A DNA stretch of 12,988 nt from an uncultured Eubacteriales bacterium (GTDB lineage Bacteria; Bacillota; Clostridia; Oscillospirales; CAG-272): contig USPP01000013.1 of NCBI GenBank assembly GCA_900556615.1, positions 1-12,988 of the forward strand, in the 5' to 3' direction. Below the pieces are notes generated by a model. It worked only from the letters and a program-made list of their open reading frames with translations, made no database searches and had not been told where the DNA came from. The position numbers and the translations under genes are program-made. This document shows, piece by piece, positions 5,365 to 12,988 of the stretch (its first letter is position 1; each line of letters starts with the position of its first letter).

Positions 5365-8334
5365 CTATTGATAATATACCAGCAAATTACAGAAAACGGT
5401 ATCTGCAACAGGAGTGCCTAAATATTCCGTTAAGTTCAAGCAATTTATTGTTATACAGCCCTTTCCCCTTGTATATGTTCCGAGCTGATACCCTCCGCGA
5501 AATTCAAAGGCTAAGCCCACATCATTTCCACCGAGAGATATAGCACCTATTGACACATCATCAGGTGCGGTTGCCTTGTAAATATAATCCGGAGAATAAA
5601 TACATTCATAATACAGCGTGTCCATGAGACATCCATTATCAAGTCCTGATGTGACGCTGTTCTTATACACGATACTTTCTCCATGATACAACCAATTATT
5701 ATAGCGCATAATTGAACCGGAAATTCCCAATTGTGTTCTAATGGTTCCTTTTTCATTTATATATGAACTTTTTGAAAGAAAAATAACATGACAGCCGTTG
5801 TCCGCAAGCTCAACAAGCCTTGTTAGCTGTTCATCGTTCGGACGAATATCGCCAATTAATACAACCGATGACGATATCTTATCTCCCGGTATATACTCCT
5901 TGACGGTTGAGCCGAAATCAGATAAATATTGTTTTACATCATTATTTATACCGTATGTATAAATCGTTATACCTTTTATATCGGTCAAATTATCACGATC
6001 GAATACCTGAATTTCGTAATCGGTACACTCAGCGATAGCTCCCGATACAAACTCGACATTAATTATATATTTTCCCGAATCGAAATCAATTTCAACCGAT
6101 TCACTGCATATATCGGTAACAAAGGAATTATTAACCGGTTTAAATGTATAATTTTTCTGCCAAGCCGTTCCCGTCTCTCCTCTGATACTGACTGTCACAG
6201 TGTATTCTTTCGTAGCGTCAAGCATCAGCGATAAATCAGATACAACCAGATCAAACGATATTGTATCTCCTATGTAATAGGTCAAAGAATCCGTCACAAC
6301 GCAAAAGCGAAGATTTGCAAAGCCTTCCGACAAAGCCTCGCTGTAACCATCCTTATAATCCGCATATTCATTGACTATTCCCTCACCCAATCCGTTGTTG
6401 TCCATCAATCCTGTCATAAAATATCCGTTTATTTTACCGATACTTCTTATATAGGTAAGCAAACGGAAGCGCTGCTTTGCGGACAATTCATTGCTTGCTC
6501 TGATTACTGCTTCGGGAGAAGAAAATATATAATCCAGTTTATAGTTTTCATAATATGCTTTAAAATCCGAGATTTGAGCAGGATAGACATTGTGTATCGG
6601 TTGCCCGTTCAACTCTCTGTCAGCGGTAATGGCAAAGATATCATACAAGCTCCCGGTGCCCGCCTCAGACAGCAGAACGCCTTTTTTATAGCTTTCAAGA
6701 TCCTTATATGCCTGATATACTGAATATCCGTACGGCTGAAGAGGATAATAGTGGATATCTCCCATATCTCTGGAATAGGTATTTGAGATATGCTGAGAAA
6801 TCAATTCATCGGAAGCATCAGCGCTCTCGTTGCCCATATAGCCATCCCAAGTATAGCTTCCCGGATTTGACGCCGAACCTAAGCTCAGGTTGCCGTCAAA
6901 ACGACCGCTTGATAAGAAAAACACCATATCTTTCGCATAGTCCCGAGCCCATGAGGGACCCGATTTTATGGTCTCATATATGTCTGAGGTTTTGTTGGCT
7001 CCGGAAAACACAACATCAGTTTCGTTTTGGAACCCGAACATGACCACACATGGATGAGAACGGAGCGTTTTCAGGGTGGCAATTACCGATTCCTTAAATA
7101 AACCGGCAACACGCCCTTCTTCATCGTCCACTTTATGCCATGCCATAGGATGCTCACTGTATACAAGCATTCCCAGCTTGTCGCACATATCCAAGACCTC
7201 AGGCAGCGGAACACAATCAAGAGAACGAATCGTATTAAAGCCGCAGGATTTTAAATAGGTAATCATTTTATAGTAATAATCAATGTTTTCGCCGTTGTCA
7301 AAGGACATTTCCACAACATTTCCCGAAAAAGTGGCTTTAATGTAGTAAGGCTTACCGTTGAGTTCAAAAAAACCGTCGTCATTCACCTTAAAGGTACGGA
7401 AAGCTACGCTCCTTGAAACAGTGTCGCTCCTACCGTTTGAATTTTCAATGGTAAAAACACCTCTGTACAAAAACGAATTTTCCGGGCTCCAATAACAGAA
7501 ATCCTTAAGCTCAAGAGTTATTTTTTGTGATGTAACACCCGGATCTGCCGTAATCGTTTTTATTACTCTATCAAGCGACATATCTTTTCCATCTTCAAAA
7601 AGAGAACCCGTAATCATTACATCGGCAGCTTCATCGCCACTGTTTCTGACGGTCAGTTCAACATCAACTGTTCCGTTTTCACAATCGGTATATATAACAG
7701 CATCCTCCGCATATACCTCAGGCTTGACATAAATATATACAGGTTCCTGAACTCTGGGATTTGAAGAAAAGGATAAACCTATATTATTGTACTTCAATCC
7801 TTCTATATCATTTTCCGAACTCGGGTTGATGCAGCGTACCGCAATATGATTGTCCTCACCTTGCTTTATATAATCGGTAATGTCAAAAGTAAAAGCGCCT
7901 ACACGTCCCGTATGCTCCCCAACATATTCTCCATTAAGCCAGTATTCGGTATAATACGGCATTCCGGAGAAGCGGATAAGCACACGCTCTCCTTTATTTA
8001 TATCGAGATCAGCATTAAATTTTACCGAAAACCATATACATTTTTCATAATCAAACATTCCGGGAAAATTGATTTTATCCCATCCAAGCGCAGTATATTT
8101 TTGATACCAACCGTTCTGCATTCCGATATCGTCGGAATCGGCACGCATAAGCCACTCAGATAAACAAATTCCGTCGGTATAATTATCGTCGTATTTTTCC
8201 ATTATCACGCCGTTATCACCGGAGGAACTGTCTCCGGGTAAATTATTTTTTTGACTGTTTCTACCGCATGAGACAAGAACTAAAGTTAAAATCGGCAAAA
8301 CTGTCAAAATAATTGTAAGCAGAATTTTTTTCAT
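5365..8334 (-). CDS. Secreted GH2-family glycoside hydrolase lipoprotein
   Basis: A 989-residue retaining exo-glycosidase of the beta-galactosidase/beta-glucuronidase/beta-mannosidase superfamily, predicted to sit outside the cell. Residues 1-23 are a lipoprotein signal ending in lipobox LVSC, with Cys23 lipidated, then a Ser/Gly/Asn-rich linker. The N-terminal jelly-roll sugar-binding domain spans about 75-205 (phrases FPGMFDYEKCIWF and YWLNGEYVGEH). An Ig-like domain spans about 208-315. The TIM barrel starts near 320 (FFELNGKPYYIKA). The acid/base is Glu438 in GFQNETD and the nucleophile Glu557 in LLSEAG, so it looks active. Residues 680-780 form another beta-rich domain. Residues 785-989 resemble a glutamine-amidotransferase-like fold (VVLIGDIRPNDEQLTRLVELADNG region), as attached to some glycosidases. 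A weak AGG precedes ATG 8334. Substrate is not predictable by eye. Confidence 0.9.
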   Translation of the reverse strand: MKKILLTIILTVLPILTLVLVSCGRNSQKNNLPGDSSSGDNGVIMEKYDDNYTDGICLSEWLMRADSDDIGMQNGWYQKYTALGWDKINFPGMFDYEKCIWFSVKFNADLDINKGERVLIRFSGMPYYTEYWLNGEYVGEHTGRVGAFTFDITDYIKQGEDNHIAVRCINPSSENDIEGLKYNNIGLSFSSNPRVQEPVYIYVKPEVYAEDAVIYTDCENGTVDVELTVRNSGDEAADVMITGSLFEDGKDMSLDRVIKTITADPGVTSQKITLELKDFCYWSPENSFLYRGVFTIENSNGRSDTVSRSVAFRTFKVNDDGFFELNGKPYYIKATFSGNVVEMSFDNGENIDYYYKMITYLKSCGFNTIRSLDCVPLPEVLDMCDKLGMLVYSEHPMAWHKVDDEEGRVAGLFKESVIATLKTLRSHPCVVMFGFQNETDVVFSGANKTSDIYETIKSGPSWARDYAKDMVFFLSSGRFDGNLSLGSASNPGSYTWDGYMGNESADASDELISQHISNTYSRDMGDIHYYPLQPYGYSVYQAYKDLESYKKGVLLSEAGTGSLYDIFAITADRELNGQPIHNVYPAQISDFKAYYENYKLDYIFSSPEAVIRASNELSAKQRFRLLTYIRSIGKINGYFMTGLMDNNGLGEGIVNEYADYKDGYSEALSEGFANLRFCVVTDSLTYYIGDTISFDLVVSDLSLMLDATKEYTVTVSIRGETGTAWQKNYTFKPVNNSFVTDICSESVEIDFDSGKYIINVEFVSGAIAECTDYEIQVFDRDNLTDIKGITIYTYGINNDVKQYLSDFGSTVKEYIPGDKISSSVVLIGDIRPNDEQLTRLVELADNGCHVIFLSKSSYINEKGTIRTQLGISGSIMRYNNWLYHGESIVYKNSVTSGLDNGCLMDTLYYECIYSPDYIYKATAPDDVSIGAISLGGNDVGLAFEFRGGYQLGTYTRGKGCITINCLNLTEYLGTPVADTVFCNLLVYYQ

Positions 8335-8371
8335 AATAACCTATTGTATATTAAATCCTCGCAGAAGACCA

Positions 8372-8377
8372 ATTATA
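8372..8377 (-). promoter_or_regulatory. Possible -10 element of the GH2 gene promoter
   Basis: A perfect TATAAT stands on the minus strand 38 bases before ATG 8334, with TTG directly upstream. No good -35 box is found at 16 to 18 bases, so an activator or a different start is possible. Offered only because the GH2 gene is 540 bases from the preceding gene and needs its own promoter or a long read-through. Confidence 0.35.
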
Positions 8378-8560
8378 CAATCCTTTCTCAAAATAGAGTT
8401 TTCTGTAAAACAGAGGTGTTTTCCGCTTCGGAGAACGCAACAATGCCTGTAGCGGTGCTCGCACCACCGAAAACCGGGCAGAAAGAGGATAAGCGGTGTA
8501 ACCGACACTCTTTGTCGAAGGCGATACGCTGGATACGGCGGTACAAATGCACAGCCATAG
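8378..8560. other. Gene-free stretch left of repeat copy D
   Basis: Part of the 540-base gap between the GH36 and GH2 genes. Frames of 60 to 92 codons are open on both strands at once but have no ribosome site and no recognisable product. Small hairpins occur (TCTGT/ACAGA at 8402-8414; GGTG/CACC around 8454-8465). It may be a further part of the repeat, but no second copy in the window shows this. Confidence 0.45.
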
Positions 8561-8763
8561 TTTTCGTCAAACAATATCAATTGAGGAGGAAGGAATACCT
8601 CCTCTGCCAACGAAATTTCTGAAGTATGAGGAAACCGGACAAGCAGATATGCCGTCTGGGCACAAGCCGTGAACCCGGCGGTACTGAATTAAGGGTAGCA
8701 CTAATAATTCTCTGCTCACAGACTGCAAAGAGATTTTTTCGTCAGTTTAAACAGAAATTCCGC
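8561..8763 (-). repeat. Dispersed hairpin repeat, copy D (longest copy)
   Basis: This copy joins the parts seen separately elsewhere. Bases 8561-8681 match copies A and C; 8698-8763 match copy B. On the minus strand the order is the B-type arm, hairpin I TGTGCC/GGCATA (8664-8659 with 8653-8648, 5-base loop), a conserved 40-base linker containing CATACTTCAGAAATTTCG, then hairpin II GAGGAGG/CCTCCTC (8604-8598 with 8589-8583). Hairpin II buries a perfect Shine-Dalgarno-like sequence. I find no terminal inverted repeats or transposase, and no target duplication is obvious. Confidence 0.75.
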
Positions 8764-8874
8764 AGACAGCGCATAATCCAGCAAGGATTCTTGTGACGAA
8801 TGATGGAAAACATCTCGAACCGTTTTGGGGTAGTGAGGTTTTAGTGGTTCCCTTAATTCAGATTGAATTATTGG
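8764..8874. other. Short spacer between repeat copy D and the GH36 stop codon
   Basis: No gene. AATTCA/TGAATT forms a small hairpin (about 8856-8870) just after the GH36 stop, without a T-run. No clear terminator is visible, so read-through from GH36 into the repeat and GH2 is possible. Confidence 0.4.
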
Positions 8875-10965
8875 CTATGCTTTTTTGTCTATGAGAATCA
8901 GCAGCGAGGTATTTGACTTATGAAGCTTAAGCGTAAGTCCGATCGTCATAAGCTCTTCACCGGTAGCTTCAACCGTTTCGCCTGTTTCCGTTATGTTAAG
9001 TACATAGACAGTATCAGATTTTAATCCTTTAAGCTTGACTGTCTTCTTCGACACACTGCATTCTTCGGGACGAAATACAATCAGACAACCATCTTCTTCG
9101 TTAGGGCGGTAATATTCATAAACTGCATATTCACTTTTTAAATTATCCTGACTTCCCTGGCAAAGAATATAATAGTCGCCGTTAATATAATTCTTGCAAA
9201 GCTGATACTGCTCAATTCCGGGAAGATATAAGCTGCTCCTAACCGACGCAGCGCCGAGAACCAATCCGGATGCGATCATAGATCTCCAATGGTAATCCGT
9301 AACTCTTCCTTCAGACGAACATCCTCCCGCTGAAAGCGGAAGCCACCATGAAAGTCCGTAAGTACTCATACGGACGCCGTCGGTAATGGAGCCCTTGGTT
9401 ATATTATAATCTGTTCTCCAAAGCGACACAGAGCGCTTCATCATTTCAATATCCAGCCTTCTTCCCCCAGAGGCACAATTATCAATCATGAGTCCAGGAT
9501 TTAATTGTCGGAGCGTATCGAGGTATCGATATAAATTTGTGATATATTTTATCTCGGTGATTCCTATTCTATTTTCCCCCTCGGCAGAATCATTATTTCT
9601 CCATGTATCTGCAGGGGAACAGTTGAAATCCTGTCTATACCATTTGATATTATTTTCTTTTAAAATGGCGGATACTTTATTAATCATATAATCGGTTGCC
9701 TCATTATCGGCAAAGTTATATAGATAAAAGCTTGACTGTTTCGGCAAAAAATATTCCGGATGCTCTGTTACTATCTGAGTTCCCGGCATCGCGCGTTCCG
9801 GCTCAAACCATAAAAGAAGATTTTTACCAAGCTCACTGAGTCTGGCTGATATATTACGGAATCCATCGGGATATATTGATTCGCTCACATCCCAGTTTCC
9901 GAGCTGATTATACCACGAAAGATCACTGGAGCCCGATGTCACTGTGCTGCAATACCAACCGGCGTCTATCCATAAAGTATCATATTCCAATCCGAGCCGC
10001 TCGCATAATTCAATTGTCTCAAGAATACTTTTTTCTCCGGAGCCTCCCCAAACGTTTATACAATAAGGAAGAGCGGTAATGGGAGCACCTGTTTCATCCG
10101 AAGGGGTATACGACTGAAGAATAAGCTGCCTGAATTTGTTATGGCCCGCATCCTGATCGCCGTTAAAAAACATGAGAACAGAGGACGGAGTCCTCATTTC
10201 CTCGCCACTGAAAAGAGCTATCCGCGTTTCTTTCATACCGGCTGTAACATTTACACTTCCACCGTCGTTCTCAAATTCAGCTTTCCAGTCTCCCGTCCAG
10301 CCGATTGCGCCGAGTACACCATAAATACCGTTTGAAAGATCAAAATACGGGAATGCGCCTGAGGAAGAACGTCCTCCTTCAGATGACATACTGTATTTCC
10401 CATCATTCAGATTAACGGATACAGGCTCAAAATCATCTTGTTGCGCTTTTGATCCCTTTGTCGTTGTCAGTACAGCATCTTTCACTTCAACGGAATAATC
10501 CAAAGGGAGAATCTCTGAAATCACTGCTGACTCCGAATCAGAATTATTTTTGAAATAGCATGTCCACTCAATTGAAGCAAACAAAGTATCAAGCTTGATT
10601 TCAGCGCTGAAGGTAATATTATCGGGTGAATCATATGTCACAACAAAAAGCTTATTTCCGTCGTCATCCGTACGCTCATCAACTTTTTTATCCCACGCAG
10701 ATATAAAATTGCCGAACACTTCTCCGTCATATCTGAAAGAAAACAAACCATTATTTTCTATTCTGCTTCTCAGCCATTTTTCAGCCGTTTCAACTGATCC
10801 GTCATCTTGATAGATCGGTTGATATGAGTTCATTTCCTCGGTATTATTCGTAGATTCCATTGATGTTTCTCCGTTATTATTGATATTGCTGTCGCTGCAG
10901 CAAACTAAAGAAAAAGCTGCAGCGACAGACAAAAACGATGCTATGAAGCGCTTAATATATTTCAT
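8875..10965 (-). CDS. GH36-family alpha-galactosidase-like lipoprotein
   Basis: A 696-residue predicted surface enzyme of the alpha-galactosidase clan. Residues 1-23 are a lipoprotein-type signal ending SLVCC (Cys22 or Cys23 lipidated), then an Asn/Ser/Thr/Glu linker to about 45. A beta-sandwich domain covers about 60-290. The TIM barrel starts near 298 and shows LWIDAGW (331-337) and LLWFEPER (384-391). The probable nucleophile is Asp446 in KWYRQDFN, and the acid/base Asp519 in LWRTDYN follows DNCASGGRR (495-503). A beta domain closes the chain after about 615. The nucleophile strand differs from the more usual KWDMN wording, so cleavage of terminal alpha-galactose is likely but the true substrate may differ. 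The ATG overlaps the previous stop codon (ATGA), and an AAGGGA lies 9 bases upstream, so translation is coupled to the membrane protein gene. Confidence 0.9.
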   Translation of the reverse strand: MKYIKRFIASFLSVAAAFSLVCCSDSNINNNGETSMESTNNTEEMNSYQPIYQDDGSVETAEKWLRSRIENNGLFSFRYDGEVFGNFISAWDKKVDERTDDDGNKLFVVTYDSPDNITFSAEIKLDTLFASIEWTCYFKNNSDSESAVISEILPLDYSVEVKDAVLTTTKGSKAQQDDFEPVSVNLNDGKYSMSSEGGRSSSGAFPYFDLSNGIYGVLGAIGWTGDWKAEFENDGGSVNVTAGMKETRIALFSGEEMRTPSSVLMFFNGDQDAGHNKFRQLILQSYTPSDETGAPITALPYCINVWGGSGEKSILETIELCERLGLEYDTLWIDAGWYCSTVTSGSSDLSWYNQLGNWDVSESIYPDGFRNISARLSELGKNLLLWFEPERAMPGTQIVTEHPEYFLPKQSSFYLYNFADNEATDYMINKVSAILKENNIKWYRQDFNCSPADTWRNNDSAEGENRIGITEIKYITNLYRYLDTLRQLNPGLMIDNCASGGRRLDIEMMKRSVSLWRTDYNITKGSITDGVRMSTYGLSWWLPLSAGGCSSEGRVTDYHWRSMIASGLVLGAASVRSSLYLPGIEQYQLCKNYINGDYYILCQGSQDNLKSEYAVYEYYRPNEEDGCLIVFRPEECSVSKKTVKLKGLKSDTVYVLNITETGETVEATGEELMTIGLTLKLHKSNTSLLILIDKKA

Positions 10966-11765
10966 TTTCTTTTTCCCTTTTTCATAAATATGAACATGAT
11001 CGCAATCAGTGTTCCGAGCAAAAGCAAACCAATAGCTGACAGTATTGCTATTTTAGGGATATTCCCGTTACTGTTAATTTCAGTAGTATCATCATCGGTT
11101 GCTTCTGTTTTAAGCATGGTATCCCCCTGCGAAACAGACATATTCTCTCGCTCTACATAAACGTCTGCTTGTACGCGTCCATTAGGTATCAGTTCAACTT
11201 TCGAAAAGTCAATATTATATGAAAAATCTTTTTCAATAACAGCATATACCCCGTCGTTTCCTCCGGTGAGATTGGCTTGTAAAAATTTCATTCCGTCTGC
11301 CGAGGTAATGTTATTGACTGTTGCCGTTGCGGGAGATCCCACTTCCTCGATACACATTGTGACAAGAAGATTTGAATAGGACGCAAGTTCGCCCTGATAC
11401 TCCATTATCTCGCTAACGCTTTGAGCGCCGGCGCGGTCGGATGTTATGGTAAACAATAGCCTGTCATGAATATTGTCGGCGTAGGTAACGGTACCCGTCC
11501 ACTGAAGATACTGATTTTCCTCTGATTTCTGAAGCGCCCACGAACTGTCGGTCATACGGACGGCATAGTAAGGACCGGAGCTTACACCGTAGTAATTTAT
11601 TTTTACCGGCTCGGAAAATTCAATCACTACCTGATAATCATTAATCTGAACCGCCCTGATACAAACAAGAGGCTCGTCCTCCGCCATAACATTCAACCGA
11701 ATGTATGGAAACAGCATTAATAAAAATAATAATATAGCAGCTATTTGGAATTTTTTATATTTCAT
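10962..11765 (-). CDS. Type I membrane protein with Ig-like domain, function unknown
   Basis: 267 residues, not assigned to a named family. Residues 1-28 form a signal peptide (KYKKF, long hydrophobic core, likely cut after NVMA). The start of the outer part, VQINDYQVVIEFSEPVKI at 39-56, resembles the FSEPV strand pattern of bacterial Ig-like surface domains. The middle is beta-rich (70-205). Residues 206-234 are a Ser/Thr/Asp/Asn linker, then one membrane helix (about 236-261) and the basic tail KKGKRK. The protein thus faces outward and is anchored at its C-terminus, without an LPXTG motif. It overlaps GH36 by 4 bases, so a role with that enzyme, such as glycan binding or presentation, is a guess from context. 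Ribosome site is weak (GAAAGAG). Confidence 0.75.
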   Translation of the reverse strand: MKYKKFQIAAILLFLLMLFPYIRLNVMAEDEPLVCIRAVQINDYQVVIEFSEPVKINYYGVSSGPYYAVRMTDSSWALQKSEENQYLQWTGTVTYADNIHDRLLFTITSDRAGAQSVSEIMEYQGELASYSNLLVTMCIEEVGSPATATVNNITSADGMKFLQANLTGGNDGVYAVIEKDFSYNIDFSKVELIPNGRVQADVYVERENMSVSQGDTMLKTEATDDDTTEINSNGNIPKIAILSAIGLLLLGTLIAIMFIFMKKGKRK

Positions 11766-11821
11766 GAGTACACTCTTTCATTATTTGAAGTTCCAATAAC
11801 ATAATACATCTTTCATCATGC

Positions 11822-11850
11822 AAAAAACTCTGCGGTAGCTTCTTACAGAG
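11822..11850 (-). terminator. Intrinsic terminator overlapping the SDR stop codon
   Basis: The minus strand reads CTCTGT (11850-11845), a short loop, GCAGAG, then six T (complement of 11822-11827). The last codons and TAA stop of the SDR gene are inside the stem-loop. It separates the SDR from the membrane protein/GH36 unit. Confidence 0.7.
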
Positions 11851-12547
11851 GATTAACCACTTGATCTATCCCCCAAACGGTAACATCTTCAACGACGGCT
11901 CTTGAAGGCAGATTACATACATAAAGCACAGTATCTGCAATATCATCAACCGAAAGAATGTTATTTACTTCGTCTATCCCCGATCCGTTCTGAAATCCGG
12001 TTGACGCTGCGGCAGGAATAACGCACGTCACACGTATATTGTCCGGCTGAAGCTCGGTATAAAGTCCTTTAGAGAAATTTAAAACTCCCGCTTTGGCAGC
12101 GGCATAAACGCTCCATGCCGGCCAGCACTGACGCGCGCAGACAGACGATATATTTATAATCGTTCCGCTTTTTTGTTTTTTCATTAAAGGAACAAACTGC
12201 CGGCTTCCGTAAATAACACTATTCAAATTAAGCTTTATACAGCGATCAATATCTTCTATTGACTGGTCAGCAACCTCTTTGATTGCAACTCCCGAACCTG
12301 CGTTGTTTACAAGAATGTCAAGCCGTCCGTATTTTTCCATAATATAAGCATACGCTTTTTTCCAATCTGAAGGCAGAGTAACATCCATTACAAACTTATC
12401 GGCGCATCCGGTTTCATGCATTGCCTCTGTCAATTTCTGATCATGACGCGCAGCTATAATTACGGTATCACCGCATTCTGTAAACTTCCCTGCCATTGCC
12501 TTGCCATAACCGGAGGAACCTCCGGTAATAAAAACGATTCTTTTCAT
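11843..12547 (-). CDS. Short-chain dehydrogenase/reductase (classical SDR)
   Basis: A 234-residue cytoplasmic NAD(P)-dependent oxidoreductase, near the normal 240-250 length. The Rossmann glycine motif TGGSSGYG is at 8-15 and NNAG at 81-84. The structural Asn lies in KLNLNS (105-110), the catalytic Ser in NISS (132-135), and YAAAK (148-152) supplies Tyr148 and Lys152. IPAAAST at 177-183 stands where PG-type motifs occur. Arg34 after the second strand (IIAARHD) suggests NADP preference, by family rule only. The substrate is unknown. AAGGA lies about 12 bases before ATG 12547. It sits between two terminator-like hairpins, so it is probably a single-gene unit; a link to the neighbouring glycan genes is not shown. 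Confidence 0.92.
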   Translation of the reverse strand: MKRIVFITGGSSGYGKAMAGKFTECGDTVIIAARHDQKLTEAMHETGCADKFVMDVTLPSDWKKAYAYIMEKYGRLDILVNNAGSGVAIKEVADQSIEDIDRCIKLNLNSVIYGSRQFVPLMKKQKSGTIINISSVCARQCWPAWSVYAAAKAGVLNFSKGLYTELQPDNIRVTCVIPAAASTGFQNGSGIDEVNNILSVDDIADTVLYVCNLPSRAVVEDVTVWGIDQVVNPL

Positions 12548-12627
12548 GATGTGTATATCCTTTCCTTAATATAAACGTATATGCAGTGTATTTTTACTTT
12601 TTCCCATACGGAAAAAGAATCAGATAT

Positions 12628-12657
12628 CGGGCGCTGTCCGAAACCGAAAAGCGCCCG
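12628..12657 (-). terminator. GC-rich hairpin, probable terminator of the upstream gene
   Basis: The stem CGGGCGCT/AGCGCCCG (12650-12657 with 12628-12635) has a 14-base loop. On the minus strand ATATCTGATTCTTTTTCC follows, a weak T-rich tail. It lies 24 bases after the TAA at 12682-12684, which supports that stop as the true gene end. Confidence 0.55.
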
Positions 12658-12681
12658 CTTGAAAAAGAGTCAAATTATCAA

Positions 12682-12988
12682 TTAACCGCGTTTCTTTTTT
12701 GAAGCGACACGAATGCCGGAAGCGCCTGCAATTCCGATAATGGCTGCAACCGCAATTAAGATATTCGCCCTGTTCAAAACATTGAAGCGATATTTTTTCC
12801 TTAATCAGATTTGCGGCAAAGGGAAGATATCCGTCTGTTTTTTTTTCGGGGGTATATATGATTTTTTTCGACCACATGACACCATCGGGGCCTGCAATCG
12901 AGATCAAAATCTGATAAATTGTCCCTTCGGAAAGTATTCCGAGATCTGAAAGCACAATGTCAAGTTCAAGTATCTCCTGCCGCCATAA
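12682..12988 (-). CDS. 3' end of an unknown C-terminally anchored surface protein, apparent frameshift
   Basis: The gene enters from beyond the right edge. From 12988 one frame reads a beta-rich outer domain (ISIAGPDGVMWSKKIIYTP, DGYLPFAANLIKEK). At a run of six T on the plus strand (12793-12798) this frame turns into an unlikely Cys/Arg-rich tail that stays open to 12620. Shifting by one base there gives KYRFNVLNRAN, then a membrane helix ILIAVAAIIGIAGASGI and the basic tail VASKKKRG, with a TAA at 12682. That end matches the design of the 267-residue membrane protein nearby. So I treat 12682 as the natural end and the shift as a sequencing slip, a real mutation, or less likely programmed frameshifting. 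No function can be named. Confidence 0.65.

Noticed and set aside
5244..5543. 99-codon plus-strand frame across the GH2 gene end
   Set aside because: Antisense to the GH2 C-terminus, no ribosome site, no family features.
8341..8622. Overlapping open frames of 60-92 codons on both strands around repeat copy D
   Set aside because: They overlap each other in opposite directions, use TTG or unsupported starts, have no ribosome site at the right distance, and show no recognisable protein features. The conserved feature here is the hairpin repeat.

Overview
The window looks like a chromosomal segment from a Bacillota organism, most likely an uncultured clostridium (Oscillospiraceae/Ruminococcaceae-like). 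The reasons are moderate-to-low GC, strong AGGAGG/AAAGGA ribosome binding sites, tRNA genes with encoded CCA ends, a uS2 with an acidic tail next to EF-Ts, and large secreted glycoside hydrolases carrying lipoprotein signals. Genus or species cannot be set from the sequence alone. Every gene I can support lies on the minus strand, so transcription runs from high to low coordinates.

Layout, right to left along transcription. (1) 12988-11843: the 3' end of an unknown protein with a C-terminal membrane anchor and an apparent one-base frameshift, a terminator-like hairpin, then a short-chain dehydrogenase/reductase. (2) 11765-8875: a two-gene unit with an ATGA overlap, made of an unknown type I membrane protein with an Ig-like domain and a GH36 alpha-galactosidase-like lipoprotein. 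(3) 8874-8335: a gene-free stretch holding the longest copy of a dispersed repeat. (4) 8334-5365: a 989-residue GH2 lipoprotein with both catalytic glutamates. (5) 5364-4588: a gene-free stretch with an inverted repeat copy and the rpsB promoter and leader. (6) 4587-2792: rpsB-tsf, ending in a strong terminator. (7) 2329-1328: a LacI-family regulator with a near-consensus promoter and an upstream 20-bp palindrome matching the CRP/FNR half-site pattern. (8) 776-623: tandem tRNA-Val(CAC) and tRNA-Gly(CCC) with their own promoter. (9) 416-1: the 5' part of mutY, whose Shine-Dalgarno lies in another copy of the repeat.

The GH36 and GH2 enzymes are both predicted to be surface lipoproteins and probably act together on an extracellular galactose- or hexose-containing glycan. 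The LacI-type regulator is a candidate controller, but it is separated from them by rpsB-tsf and I see no shared operator.

The two most interesting signals are non-coding. One is a dispersed repeat (copies near 424-506, 2579-2647, 4835-4958 and 8561-8763) with two hairpins, one of which shows compensatory-looking base changes between copies. The other is a pair of interleaved 8-bp helices in the rpsB leader that could form a pseudoknot abutting the ribosome binding site.
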